Assembly: GCA_903929355.1 (NCBI GenBank)
Contig: CAIYUN010000072.1
Location: 1-64,000, forward strand
Direction: 5' to 3'
DNA from: an uncultured Opitutaceae bacterium
Lineage (GTDB): Bacteria; Verrucomicrobiota; Verrucomicrobiia; Opitutales; Opitutaceae
Length of the DNA stretch: 64,000 bases
The position numbers and the translations under genes were made by a program. Below the pieces are notes generated by a model. That model was given only the letters and a program-made list of their open reading frames with translations. It did no database searches and had not been told where the DNA came from. This document shows, piece by piece, positions 49,351-60,781 of this stretch; the stretch's first letter is position 1; the number at the start of each line of letters is the position of its first letter.

Positions 49351-49411
49351 TTCCTCTGCCGGGAATCTCGTTTCATTCACAGGTTTCGCGGATAGGTTCT
49401 TGCTTCAGCCT

Positions 49412-50386
49412 TCAGCTTTCCGCGTAGACGCCCAGCCGGCGATAGCGGGCGTAGCGCGTTTCCACCAATTGCTCGGCCGGAAGCGCACGCAGGTCGTTGA
49501 GATGCTTCTGGAGCGTGTAGCGGAGCGCCGCAGCCGCCTGCGCCGGATCGTGGTGCGCCCCGCCGGCCGGCTCGGGGATCACCTCGTCCACCACGCCCAG
49601 TTTTTCCAGCTCGGCGGCGGTCAGTTTCAGCGCGGCGGCCGCCTTCGGGCCGGCGGCGGCGTCTTTCCACAAGATGGCCGCGCAGCCCTCCGGTGAAATG
49701 ACCGAGTAATAGCTGTTCTCCAGAATCAGCACCCGATCGGTCACCCCGATGCCCAGCGCACCGCCCGAACCGCCCTCGCCGATGACAACCGAAATCGAGG
49801 GCACGCGCAGCCCGGCCATCTCGCGCAGGTTGACTGCGATGGCCTCCGAGACATGCCTCGCCTCCGACTCGATGCCGGGATAGGCACCGGGAGTGTCAAT
49901 GAAGGCCAGCACGGGCAGGCCGAACTTCTCCGCCATTTTCATCAGCCGGAGGGCCTTCCGGTAACCCTCGGGCTGGGCCATGCCGAAGTTGCGGGCAATC
50001 TTCTCCTTGGTCTCGCGCCCCTTCTGCTGGGCGATGATCATGACGGCCGCGCCGTCAAAAAAGGCGGTGCCCCCCACCAGCGCGCGGTCGTCGCCAAACT
50101 GGCGGTCGCCGTGCAGCTCCTGGAACCCCTCGCAAATCTGCGCCACATAATCGAGGGCGTAGGGCCGCTTGGGATGCCGGGCGATCTGAACCCGCTGCCA
50201 GGCGGTGAGGCCGGCGTAAATCCCCCGCCGGAGCTCCTCCAAGGACCGCTCGAGCGGTTCGGTTTGCGCGGAGAGGTTGGTGTTGGTCTCGAGCGCCTGC
50301 TGGCGCAACTGGTCGATCTGGGCGCTCAAGTCGCGCAAGGGCTTCTCGAAATCCAGCGTGTAGGCGGGTTTTTCCATCGCCATCAA
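49412..50386 (-). CDS. accA: acetyl-CoA carboxylase carboxyltransferase subunit alpha
   Basis: YTLDFEKPLRDLSAQIDQLRQQA...VQIARHPKRPYALDYVAQICEGFQELHGDRQFGDDRALVGGTAFFDG...PVLAFIDTPGAYPGIESEARH. Confidence 0.97.
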   Translation of the reverse strand: MMAMEKPAYTLDFEKPLRDLSAQIDQLRQQALETNTNLSAQTEPLERSLEELRRGIYAGLTAWQRVQIARHPKRPYALDYVAQICEGFQELHGDRQFGDDRALVGGTAFFDGAAVMIIAQQKGRETKEKIARNFGMAQPEGYRKALRLMKMAEKFGLPVLAFIDTPGAYPGIESEARHVSEAIAVNLREMAGLRVPSISVVIGEGGSGGALGIGVTDRVLILENSYYSVISPEGCAAILWKDAAAGPKAAAALKLTAAELEKLGVVDEVIPEPAGGAHHDPAQAAAALRYTLQKHLNDLRALPAEQLVETRYARYRRLGVYAES

Positions 50387-50410
50387 GGTAGGGGGGCGCC
50401 CGGGCGGCTG

Positions 50411-51343
50411 TCAACGGGCCCGGTGGGCCGAAACAGTGGCGCGGTCCGATGGCCGGCGCCACGCCGCCGGGCACCGGCCCGCCGTAAGCTCGGCACGCGC
50501 CAGGGTGTCGTCGGGTCCGGGCGTCACCCGGCCGAGGGCGCACACCTGGGCGTGGAGGCGCCGTGCCAGCATTTTCCGGTCGGGGCCGGGCGGTTGCGGG
50601 ATGCCGTAGCGGACGCGGGCGCGAATTCGGCGCTTCGAGAGAAAATTCCAGAAATGCCCGGGAAAACCGGCGTCGCCCCACCAGCAGACTTCCTGCGTGG
50701 CGTCGCCGTCGTCCGCTTCAACCGCAAATTCGATCCACGCGGGGGTGACGGACCATCCCCGCCGGACGGCGGGAGCAAACAGCGACGAATGGAAGGGAAG
50801 CACGGTGCGGCCGTCGGAGCTCGTGCCCTCGGGAAAAAAGGCGACCACCGCACCGGCCGCGACCACGCGGGGAAATTCCCCGATCACCCGCCGCACATCC
50901 CGACGGCGCGCACGATGGACGAACACGGTGCCGGCGCAGCGGGTCACCCAGCCGACGACCGGCCAGCCGCGGAGTTCGCTCTTGGCGACAAAGACGAGCG
51001 GTTGCGCGGCGCCGAGCACCAGGATGTCAACGTAGCTGAGGTGGTTGCTCACCAGCACACCGGCCCGGGGCGGTTGGCCCTGCCCCGCGACCTCGATCCC
51101 GAGGATACTCAGATACCGTCGCGCCCAACGTTGGGCCCAGCGGGCCCGGGCCAAAGTCGGGTTGGCCGGACAGACCAGGCATACCCGCAGGAAAAAATCC
51201 CCGAACGACGTGAGCACGCAGACGAGGAACACGGCGAGCCGAACCGGCGCCCGCCACCAGGTCCCCAGGCAGCCGGGGAACCTGATCGCGCCCGCCGCGG
51301 CCGGCGCACCGGGCGTGATCGCGACCTCGGTCGAAGAACTCAT
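50411..51343 (-). CDS. 1-acyl-sn-glycerol-3-phosphate acyltransferase-like protein (OlsA-like)
   Basis: GVLVSNHLSYVDILVLGAAQPLVFVAKSELRGWPVVGW...VVAFFPEGTSSDGRTVLPF. Confidence 0.88.
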   Translation of the reverse strand: MSSSTEVAITPGAPAAAGAIRFPGCLGTWWRAPVRLAVFLVCVLTSFGDFFLRVCLVCPANPTLARARWAQRWARRYLSILGIEVAGQGQPPRAGVLVSNHLSYVDILVLGAAQPLVFVAKSELRGWPVVGWVTRCAGTVFVHRARRRDVRRVIGEFPRVVAAGAVVAFFPEGTSSDGRTVLPFHSSLFAPAVRRGWSVTPAWIEFAVEADDGDATQEVCWWGDAGFPGHFWNFLSKRRIRARVRYGIPQPPGPDRKMLARRLHAQVCALGRVTPGPDDTLARAELTAGRCPAAWRRPSDRATVSAHRAR

Positions 51344-52110
51344 GTGCGGAGAAATCTCTCCAGTGTCTGCGGGTGCAGCCCGGCCAGATCGAGCACGGTG
51401 AGAAAGTCGATCGTGCCAAACTCGCGGTCGAGGACGGGCGGGGCGCAGATCTTTGCGCCCAGCGCGAGATAGGCGGCCAGCAGGCCTGGGATCTTGGGCG
51501 CGACGGGCGCAACCCGGTCGAGGGGACAGGCCAGCGCGGGCCAGGGCAGCGTGCGGAGCTCCGGCGGGGCGAGGTGACGGCGGGCGAGCACGGCAAACGC
51601 CGCCGCCCCCACCGCCGGGTCCCGGGTGGTGAGCGAACTGCACCCGATGAGCCAGCGCCCCCGGCGCGCCCGGGTGTGGCGCGCCACGGCCTGCCACAGC
51701 AGGCCCAGCACACCCCGGCTGCGGTGATCCCGGTGGATGCACGCGCGACCCAGCTCGATCATTTCATCCCGGAGTGGCTCGAACGGCGCGAGGTCAAACT
51801 CCTGCGCGCAGTAATAACCGAGATGCGCGGCCGCCTGCGCGCCGGTTTGCAGCCGATAGGTCCCGATGGTCTCACCGGTGTCGGCCCGCTCCGCCAGGAG
51901 GTGGTCACAAACCGTGTCAAACACATCGGCATCGAGGCCGGAGGCGTGGGATTCATCGAGACCCCGGCCGAGCTCAAGATTGAACACGGCAAAGCGCAGG
52001 GCCTGGGCGGCACGGACATCGTCGGTGCTTTCCGCCAGGCGCACGGTGTACCCGGTGGTGGCGAGAGTTTGGCCGGAAGAGAAGAGGGAAGGAGACTGCA
52101 GGTTGGTCAT
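51340..52110 (-). CDS. GNAT-fold L-ornithine N-alpha-acyltransferase-like protein (OlsB-like)
   Basis: YTVRLAESTDDVRAAQALRFAVFNLELGRGLDESHASGLDADVFDTVCDHLLAERADTGETIGTYRLQTG...EMIELGRACIHRDHRSRGVLGLLW. Confidence 0.82.
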   Translation of the reverse strand: MTNLQSPSLFSSGQTLATTGYTVRLAESTDDVRAAQALRFAVFNLELGRGLDESHASGLDADVFDTVCDHLLAERADTGETIGTYRLQTGAQAAAHLGYYCAQEFDLAPFEPLRDEMIELGRACIHRDHRSRGVLGLLWQAVARHTRARRGRWLIGCSSLTTRDPAVGAAAFAVLARRHLAPPELRTLPWPALACPLDRVAPVAPKIPGLLAAYLALGAKICAPPVLDREFGTIDFLTVLDLAGLHPQTLERFLRT

Positions 52111-52232
52111 GGCAATGATTCCGCCCAGTGATACCGGTCGGATGTTACAACCACGCTGGGATTGGGCGAAAATTGGGTGAATTGTGCCCGGTGGAGCGGA
52201 CGGCCTTCACCACTTGCCCCCCTGAAAATCAG

Positions 52233-52266
52233 ACGCCGGCGGCGGACGAAGTCCGACCGCCGGCGT
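52233..52266 (-). terminator. strong GC hairpin downstream of the PEP-CTERM gene (possible terminator)
   Basis: ACGCCGGCGG-CGGAC-gaa-GTCCG-a-CCGCCGGCGT; only a short T-run follows on the minus strand. Confidence 0.55.
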
Positions 52267-52289
52267 TGAATGGCAAACCCGCAAAATTA

Positions 52290-53906
52290 TCAGGCCCGCC
52301 GCCCGTTCCGGCGGCGGATCCAGCCGGCGCCGCCCAGCACCATCAAGCCAAAGATTCCGGCGTAGGTCGAGGGCTCGGGAATGGCGGAAGCCTGGGGCAC
52401 AAAGGAGACCCCGCGCAGGACCTGCCCGTTTTGCGCCGCCTCCAGCAGGCTGAACGCTTCACCCAACGCTTGGGTGGAAGTGGAGTCGGCGAGTGTGTCG
52501 GTGATGTCATACAAGCCATTCGGGTCCGCGCCCTGGTCGGCCAGGGTGCTGACCGTGGAGGCGATGCCGTAGATGGTCACCGTGCCATCGCCGTTGACCT
52601 TGCCGGTGATGTTGCGGAGGCCGTCATTCGCCGGAGCCGGACCGGTGTAGCCATTCACCGTGTAGGCCACGCCCAGGCTGAGACCGGTCTGCAGGGTGTA
52701 GGCGAGTTTCCAAGTGCCATTGGAGAAAATCCACTTCTGCAGACCCGAGTTGGGATCGTTGCCGTTGGTGAGATCCGCCGCGATTCCATCCCCTTCATCC
52801 GCGACATAAAGGGTGTTGGCGTTGGCAAACCACAGGCCAAACGGGTTGGATGCCGGATTGGTCGGGCTCACCGCCGTCTTGGCCGAAGTGAGGTTGAATC
52901 CGGGCAGAACGTTGATGGTGGTGGCCGCGGCATTGGCCGCGGTGGGGACGCCCAGCGCGCCGTTCACATACCCGCCGCCACTCGGGTTGACCTGATAAAC
53001 CGTGTCGATGCCGTTCCCCCCGCTGCCCTTGGAGACATAAAGGGTGTTGTTGAACAAGGTCAGCCCGCGAAAATTGTCATCCTTGCCGCTCTTGTCCGCC
53101 GTGAGGCCGACGCCCGACTGCGCCACCGAGAATCCATATTCAAAGCCGGTGGAACTGCCCGGAGTCCCCTGCTGCAACCCGACCACGGTGGCCTCGCCCG
53201 TGGCACCTTGGGCGATCATCTGCACCCCCGTGTTGTTCACCACATTGACCGGCTCGGTGCCCGAACCGTTGCCGCCGTTGCCCACCATGTAATAGTTGCC
53301 GTTGTCGAGCACGGCCGCGCGGCCGTTGTTGCCGGTGTAGGTGTTGTTCGGGGAAATCGTCAGAGTTCCATTGAAGTTCAACTGGGCCACCGAGCGTTGA
53401 TACGTCTGGGCCACCGGATTGGTCGGGTCCACATGGTTGGGCGTGTTGGAGTTCGAGACATCCAAAGTGTTCACCGGAGCGATATAATCCATGAAAGTCA
53501 CGGCCGTGCCGTCGGCCGAAACATTCAGCGCGATCTCCGATTTCGAAGGAAAGCTTGTGACCAGATTGACGCCCTCGTTCGCGGCCATTTGGGTGATATT
53601 GAGGCTTTGCACGGTGCTGCCGGTGGTCGTGATTTCGTTAATGATGATCGGCGAGGTCACCCCAAAGCTGGCATCCACGGAGTCATTGCTGAACACATTG
53701 GGATAAGTGCCATTGGCGATGGCGAGCCCGCCGCTGGCTCCAGGCAGCGGTTGGCCAACGATCACGGTGGACGCCGTGCCTTGGTAGATGCTGCCGCTCA
53801 CCAGCAGATCGCCGGCGGTGAAGGCACTTTGGGCCACGGCGTGGCCGGCCGCGACCAGCGCGAGCGCACCGGCCAGAAAGAGTCGGGATTGGCTGGATGA
53901 TTTCAT
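52290..53906 (-). CDS. PEP-CTERM sorting-domain protein
   Basis: Signal peptide MKSSSQSRLFLAGALALVAAGHAVAQS; C-terminus AIPEPSTYAGIFGLMVLGGAGWIRRRNGRRA. Confidence 0.9.
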   Translation of the reverse strand: MKSSSQSRLFLAGALALVAAGHAVAQSAFTAGDLLVSGSIYQGTASTVIVGQPLPGASGGLAIANGTYPNVFSNDSVDASFGVTSPIIINEITTTGSTVQSLNITQMAANEGVNLVTSFPSKSEIALNVSADGTAVTFMDYIAPVNTLDVSNSNTPNHVDPTNPVAQTYQRSVAQLNFNGTLTISPNNTYTGNNGRAAVLDNGNYYMVGNGGNGSGTEPVNVVNNTGVQMIAQGATGEATVVGLQQGTPGSSTGFEYGFSVAQSGVGLTADKSGKDDNFRGLTLFNNTLYVSKGSGGNGIDTVYQVNPSGGGYVNGALGVPTAANAAATTINVLPGFNLTSAKTAVSPTNPASNPFGLWFANANTLYVADEGDGIAADLTNGNDPNSGLQKWIFSNGTWKLAYTLQTGLSLGVAYTVNGYTGPAPANDGLRNITGKVNGDGTVTIYGIASTVSTLADQGADPNGLYDITDTLADSTSTQALGEAFSLLEAAQNGQVLRGVSFVPQASAIPEPSTYAGIFGLMVLGGAGWIRRRNGRRA

Positions 53907-53938
53907 GGAAGGAGGCTGGAAGCAGTTGCGCCGGTGAT

Positions 53939-55951
53939 TCAATGGGCCGACAGCGGGGTGAGGGAGTTCCGCCGACGGCGGAACCACGTGGTCCCGGTCA
54001 GGACCAGCAGACCAAAGATACCGGCATAGGTCCCGGGCTCCGGGATCGCATTCACCTGCAGGTCATACCCGTTGCCCCCAAGGGACAGGTAAGAACCGTT
54101 CAGGGACGAATCGGTGACGAGATTGAAGGAAGCCAGATTCCAGCTCGTCGTCGAAGTAACGCTGCCGGTGACGCTGAGCAGGGTAAAGGTGCCGAGTGTC
54201 GCCGTGCCATTAAAATTGAGCAGATTGATCGTCACCTGTCCGCTGGACGGCCCGGTGAGGGTGAGACCGGTGCCGCTGAGGGTGAGCTGGTCCGCCGTCG
54301 AATTCCCCAGCCGGAAATTCAGCGCGCTGCCGCCATTGAGTGTGAGATTGCTGCCGATGGTCAGCGTGCCCGGCGTGGCACCACCGGGAGCGATCGCGCC
54401 GCCGCTGGCAACCGTAACCGCCCCATTCACCGTGCCGGTTCCCCCCAGTGTGCCGGTGCTGTTGACCGCGACCACGCTGGCGGCCGAGGTGCTGCCGTTA
54501 ACCCGCAGGGTGCCGCCGTTGATGATCGTGGCGCCGGTGTAGGTGTTGGCCCCGGCCAGGGTGACGGTGCCCGGCCCGGCCATGGTCAGCACCACCCCGC
54601 TGCCGGCGAGCTTCGCGCTGATCGTGCCGGATTGGACGGTGTAGCTCGTGCCGGTGAGGGTGCCGGAGCCACCGGTGCTCTGAATCGTGCCGCCAGCGAG
54701 CGTCACCGCACCCACGGTCTGGCTCGTGGTCGTGAAGTCGAGGATGCCGCCGCTCACCGTGACCGCGCCGGTGGCACCACCGATCGTGCCGGTGCCAGTC
54801 AAGGCCAGCACACCGCCGCTAACGGTCGTGCCGCCGGTGTAGGTGTTCGCTGCGCTGAGCGTCGTTGTGCCGGTGCCGGCGCGCACCAGCGCGACGGTTC
54901 CAGCCCCATTGCTGATAACCTGGGCATAGGCGGAGGTGGCCGTGGCGGAGCCATTGATGGTCAGCGTGCTGATGGTTCCGGAAGCACTGTTGGTGATGCT
55001 GCCTCCGCCCAGGCCGGACATGAGGGAACCAATCGTTTGATTCTGCCCGTTGAGATTGAGCAGTGAGCCGTTGCCCGCAGCAAAGCCCATGATCAGGTCG
55101 GTGCCGGTGGGCAGGGCATTGCTCACGCTCAAGGTAACCGCCCCGGTGCTGCCGTTGTTGATCAAGGTTTGGCCGGTGTAGGTGTTCTGGGCATTGAGAA
55201 AGACCGTGCCCTTGCCGCCACCCGCGATGCTGTTCTCGATGATCACGCCCGAGGTTCCGCTGATCACCCCGTTCACCACCAGTGAAGCCCACGTGGTGGT
55301 GGACGTGCCCAACAAGGTGTTGACCCCTGAATTGTTTGCGATGGTGGCGCTGATGGTGGCGGCCACCGGAGAAATTGCGGTGGTGGCGGCCTTGAAGACA
55401 AACCCGGCCGCGCCCCCGGTATTGGAGGTGCTGGTGGTGTTGATGATGACCGGCGTCGACATGATCGAGGCGGTGGACACATATGCCAGCAAGGCGTCGC
55501 TGGCCGTCAAGGTGGTGCCCCCAAAAACCAGATTAGTCCCCCCACTCACTGAAGACAGGGTGAGGGTGGTAGCCGCAGCGTCGTTGAGGGACAGGGTGAG
55601 GGTCACCCCGGTTCCCAAGGTGACCGCTCCCGTGCCCAGGGCGACCCCGGAAGCCACACTCAAGGTGTAGCCCGTGGTGTTGAACACGAGCGAACCGGCC
55701 AGCTGGCTTGCGCTCAAAGTTATCGTTCCACCGGCGGCACCCGCAAAAACATCCGCACTCGACGCCGTCGAGGAGACCAAGGTGCCGGTGCTGTCCGCCG
55801 CCGTGTTGAAACTGGTCGCGCCCCAGGTGCCCGCGCCGCCCACGCCACCACCGACGCCGGCCGGATCCCAATAAATCTGCGCCCGCAGGTTGACCACCCC
55901 GGCGAGGCCGGCGACGAGGGCGAACTGGAAAAGGTGTTGGAGAAGTTTCAT
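53939..55951 (-). CDS. PEP-CTERM protein with autotransporter-associated beta-strand repeats
   Basis: Repeats such as GAGTGTTTLSAANTYTGGTTVSGGVLALTGTGTIGG and LAGANTYTGATIINGGTLRVNGS; C-terminus AIPEPGTYAGIFGLLVLTGTTWFRRRRN. Confidence 0.9.
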   Translation of the reverse strand: MKLLQHLFQFALVAGLAGVVNLRAQIYWDPAGVGGGVGGAGTWGATSFNTAADSTGTLVSSTASSADVFAGAAGGTITLSASQLAGSLVFNTTGYTLSVASGVALGTGAVTLGTGVTLTLSLNDAAATTLTLSSVSGGTNLVFGGTTLTASDALLAYVSTASIMSTPVIINTTSTSNTGGAAGFVFKAATTAISPVAATISATIANNSGVNTLLGTSTTTWASLVVNGVISGTSGVIIENSIAGGGKGTVFLNAQNTYTGQTLINNGSTGAVTLSVSNALPTGTDLIMGFAAGNGSLLNLNGQNQTIGSLMSGLGGGSITNSASGTISTLTINGSATATSAYAQVISNGAGTVALVRAGTGTTTLSAANTYTGGTTVSGGVLALTGTGTIGGATGAVTVSGGILDFTTTSQTVGAVTLAGGTIQSTGGSGTLTGTSYTVQSGTISAKLAGSGVVLTMAGPGTVTLAGANTYTGATIINGGTLRVNGSTSAASVVAVNSTGTLGGTGTVNGAVTVASGGAIAPGGATPGTLTIGSNLTLNGGSALNFRLGNSTADQLTLSGTGLTLTGPSSGQVTINLLNFNGTATLGTFTLLSVTGSVTSTTSWNLASFNLVTDSSLNGSYLSLGGNGYDLQVNAIPEPGTYAGIFGLLVLTGTTWFRRRRNSLTPLSAH

Positions 55952-56273
55952 GGAAGCGGGACGGAGGAAAGTTGCTGGCGGAGAAAGATCCTTGGCGCCG
56001 GACGGCGCGGGCGTGGTGCCGGCACCGGATGAGAAAAAATTGCGGCACCGCGCCGGTCAAACCGCGGGGGTGACGATTCCTCAACGATCGCGTTACAACT
56101 GCGACAAACGCGTTACAGCCGCGTGTCAGGCCGTGCCTTTGCGTGAAATCCGGCCGCGGCGCCCACCCCTTCGAGCGCGTATGACTTTTTGGGATACAGT
56201 CGGGGTGGCCCCACCGCCCCAAAGCCAGCCTCCAGCCTCCGCCTTCTGGCCTCTGGCGCACCCGGCGGCGCGC

Positions 56274-58439
<2,166 letters not shown>

Positions 58440-58575
58440 CGTCCGGGCCTTCCGCCAGTTGAGCCAGGCGCGGTGAAGATTGTGTAACGATGACCGGCCC
58501 CGCCACCCTGAACCGGGGCCGCGACGCCCTCGTCGCGTTGCCTGCGATCCCCGGCATCAACCCATGCTCCGTCGC

Positions 58576-60630
58576 TCAACCCAAGGCCGACCCAACCCCC
58601 GCCTGTTCCAAAAACGGACGGCAGACCTCGCTCAGCCGCTCAAAGGTGAACGGTTTGGCCAGCAGCGGCACGCCCCAGCCCGCAATGTCCTGCTCCAGCA
58701 GGGTGCCCCCGGGATAGCCGGTCACAAAGACAAACCTCCGCGCCAGATCTGGGCGCGACTCCCGCGCGCGCAGGTAGAGCTCCGTGCCATTCATCACGGG
58801 CATGCGGATATCGGACAGCACCAGGTCGTAATCCGCCACCGCCAGGGCCGCGAGCCCATCGGCACCGTTGTGGGCCAGCGTGATGCGGCACGCCCCCTGC
58901 CGGCGGAGCAGCTCCTGCAGCAGGACGCGGACAATCTCCTCGTCCTCGACAATCAGCACCCGGGCCCGGGCCCGGGTCTCGGTGGCGGTCCGGACCGGCC
59001 CGGATTGGGATCCGGGGGACTCCTCCAGGAGGAGCGATTGCTCCGGCGCGGCGTCCAGCGGGAGAGTGACGGTGAACCGCGCCCCCTGGCCGGGGACGCT
59101 TTCGGCGGTGATATCGCCATCGTGCTGGCGCACGAGGCTCTGGCAGATGCTCAGCCCCAACCCCGTCCCCTTGTCCGGGTCCTTGGTGGTGAAAAAGGGG
59201 TCAAACACCCGACCCAGGTGCTCGGGGGCGATACCGGGGCCATTGTCGGCCACGATGATGCGCCCAGCGGCGCCGTACGGCTCGACCGCGATCACCACGC
59301 GCGGCTCCGGCCGGGCGCCCACGGCTTGGAGTGCGTTGAGCACGAGGTTCATCACGATCTGCTTGAGCTGGGCGGCGTCAGCCCGCACCGGCACCGGGGC
59401 CGACGGCAAAGAGGCGCGCAACTCACAGCGCGACTCACGCAACTGGAAGCTGAGCATCACCAACGACTCCTCCACCACCGCCCGCAGATCCGTCCGCTGG
59501 AACTGGCCGCGCGCGGGCTTGGCCAGCTGGAGGAGCTGGCGGATGATGCCGGCGGCCTCGAGCGCGCTCTGCCGGATACTGGCGGCAAAGTGGGTGGGAG
59601 CCTCGCCCGTTTGGGTCATGAGCAGGTCGGCGAACCCGAGCACGGGGGTGAGCTTGTTGTTCAGCTCGTGCGCGATCCCGCCCACCAGTGTGTCGAGCAG
59701 GTTCTGCTTCTCCTGCCGTGCCATCATCTGCTCCATCGCGCGCTGCCCTGTCACGTCGTCAAGGCAGGCGCACACCTGGCCGGTCTCGGGAATCCAGCCG
59801 GTGGTAACCCGGAAACGTCGCGGGCCGCGGCCGGGCACTTGGAGCAGGAATTCCCGGCTGGTCGCGCCGTCCGCGTCCACCCCGTCGCGCTCGTGCCGCT
59901 TGAGCATCTGGAGAAAGGCCCCGCGCTCAGCCTCGCTCACCCGGGCGACGAGCGCTGCGGTGGCGGCCTCGTACTCCCCGAGGTTGAGCAGCTCGGCGAG
60001 CCGGCGGTTGCAGGCCTGGATGTTCCCCGCGGGGTCAAGCATCGCCACGCCGAGGGCGTTGCTCTCGAAGAGGCCTTGGTAGAGCCCCCGCGACTGGCGC
60101 AGCGCGTGATTGGTGCGGAACAGCTCCAGGTTCTGGTGGTGGAGCTCGTCGTGCTGGTGGACCAACCGCTCCATCTGCCCCGCCATGAGTCGCGATTGCA
60201 AATTTACCAGCGCCTCGGTGCTGATGAGGCCGAGCAGGCTGCCGGTGTCGTCCACGAGCACGACATCGTCGTAAAACGCATCCCCCCGGCGGGCAAACGC
60301 CCGGGCCAGCAGCTCGTGCGGGGTGGTGCTGGCACGCACGACGACGGGATTCTCCACCAGCGCGGTGTGGGCGGTGCTGTTGCTGTAGAGGGCAAAGCCG
60401 AAGCGCGAACCAAGGATGAAGCCGATGTGGCTGCGGGCGCACAGCCCGAGCACCCGCCCGTCGCGCAGCACGGCGAAGTAGTCCACCTTGAGCTGACGGA
60501 ATCCTTGGTGAATCTCTTCCAACGTGGCCAGGTGGTCCACCGCGTGGCCGTGCTGCACGAGCTCCTTCAGGCCGGGGGTGTCCGACGCGGGTGCAGGTAA
60601 ATCGAGCAGGTCGTGGGCGGCTTCTGGCAT
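58576..60630 (-). CDS. hybrid sensor histidine kinase with CBS-type N-terminus, PAS, HisKA/HATPase and C-terminal REC
   Basis: LVGGIAHELNNKLTPVLGFADLLM, GTGLGLSICQSLVRQHDGDI, RVLIVEDEEIVRVLLQELL...DLVLSDIRMPVMNGTELY. Confidence 0.93.
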   Translation of the reverse strand: MPEAAHDLLDLPAPASDTPGLKELVQHGHAVDHLATLEEIHQGFRQLKVDYFAVLRDGRVLGLCARSHIGFILGSRFGFALYSNSTAHTALVENPVVVRASTTPHELLARAFARRGDAFYDDVVLVDDTGSLLGLISTEALVNLQSRLMAGQMERLVHQHDELHHQNLELFRTNHALRQSRGLYQGLFESNALGVAMLDPAGNIQACNRRLAELLNLGEYEAATAALVARVSEAERGAFLQMLKRHERDGVDADGATSREFLLQVPGRGPRRFRVTTGWIPETGQVCACLDDVTGQRAMEQMMARQEKQNLLDTLVGGIAHELNNKLTPVLGFADLLMTQTGEAPTHFAASIRQSALEAAGIIRQLLQLAKPARGQFQRTDLRAVVEESLVMLSFQLRESRCELRASLPSAPVPVRADAAQLKQIVMNLVLNALQAVGARPEPRVVIAVEPYGAAGRIIVADNGPGIAPEHLGRVFDPFFTTKDPDKGTGLGLSICQSLVRQHDGDITAESVPGQGARFTVTLPLDAAPEQSLLLEESPGSQSGPVRTATETRARARVLIVEDEEIVRVLLQELLRRQGACRITLAHNGADGLAALAVADYDLVLSDIRMPVMNGTELYLRARESRPDLARRFVFVTGYPGGTLLEQDIAGWGVPLLAKPFTFERLSEVCRPFLEQAGVGSALG

Positions 60631-60781
60631 GGACCATCAGCACAATCCCTCCGGCGGCCCGTTGGCAAACCGCCCGGGTTAAGAACAGGTGAATACTGGC
60701 AGAGGAGGAACGGAGCCGGGGTCAGGAGCCAGAGGGACCGGCAAATTCACTCTTTTGAAGGACCGGGTGATTCCGTTGGAA

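Noticed and set aside
53897-55066. 389-aa plus-strand ORF opposite the beta-strand-repeat gene
   Set aside because: Low-complexity antisense translation of a repetitive gene
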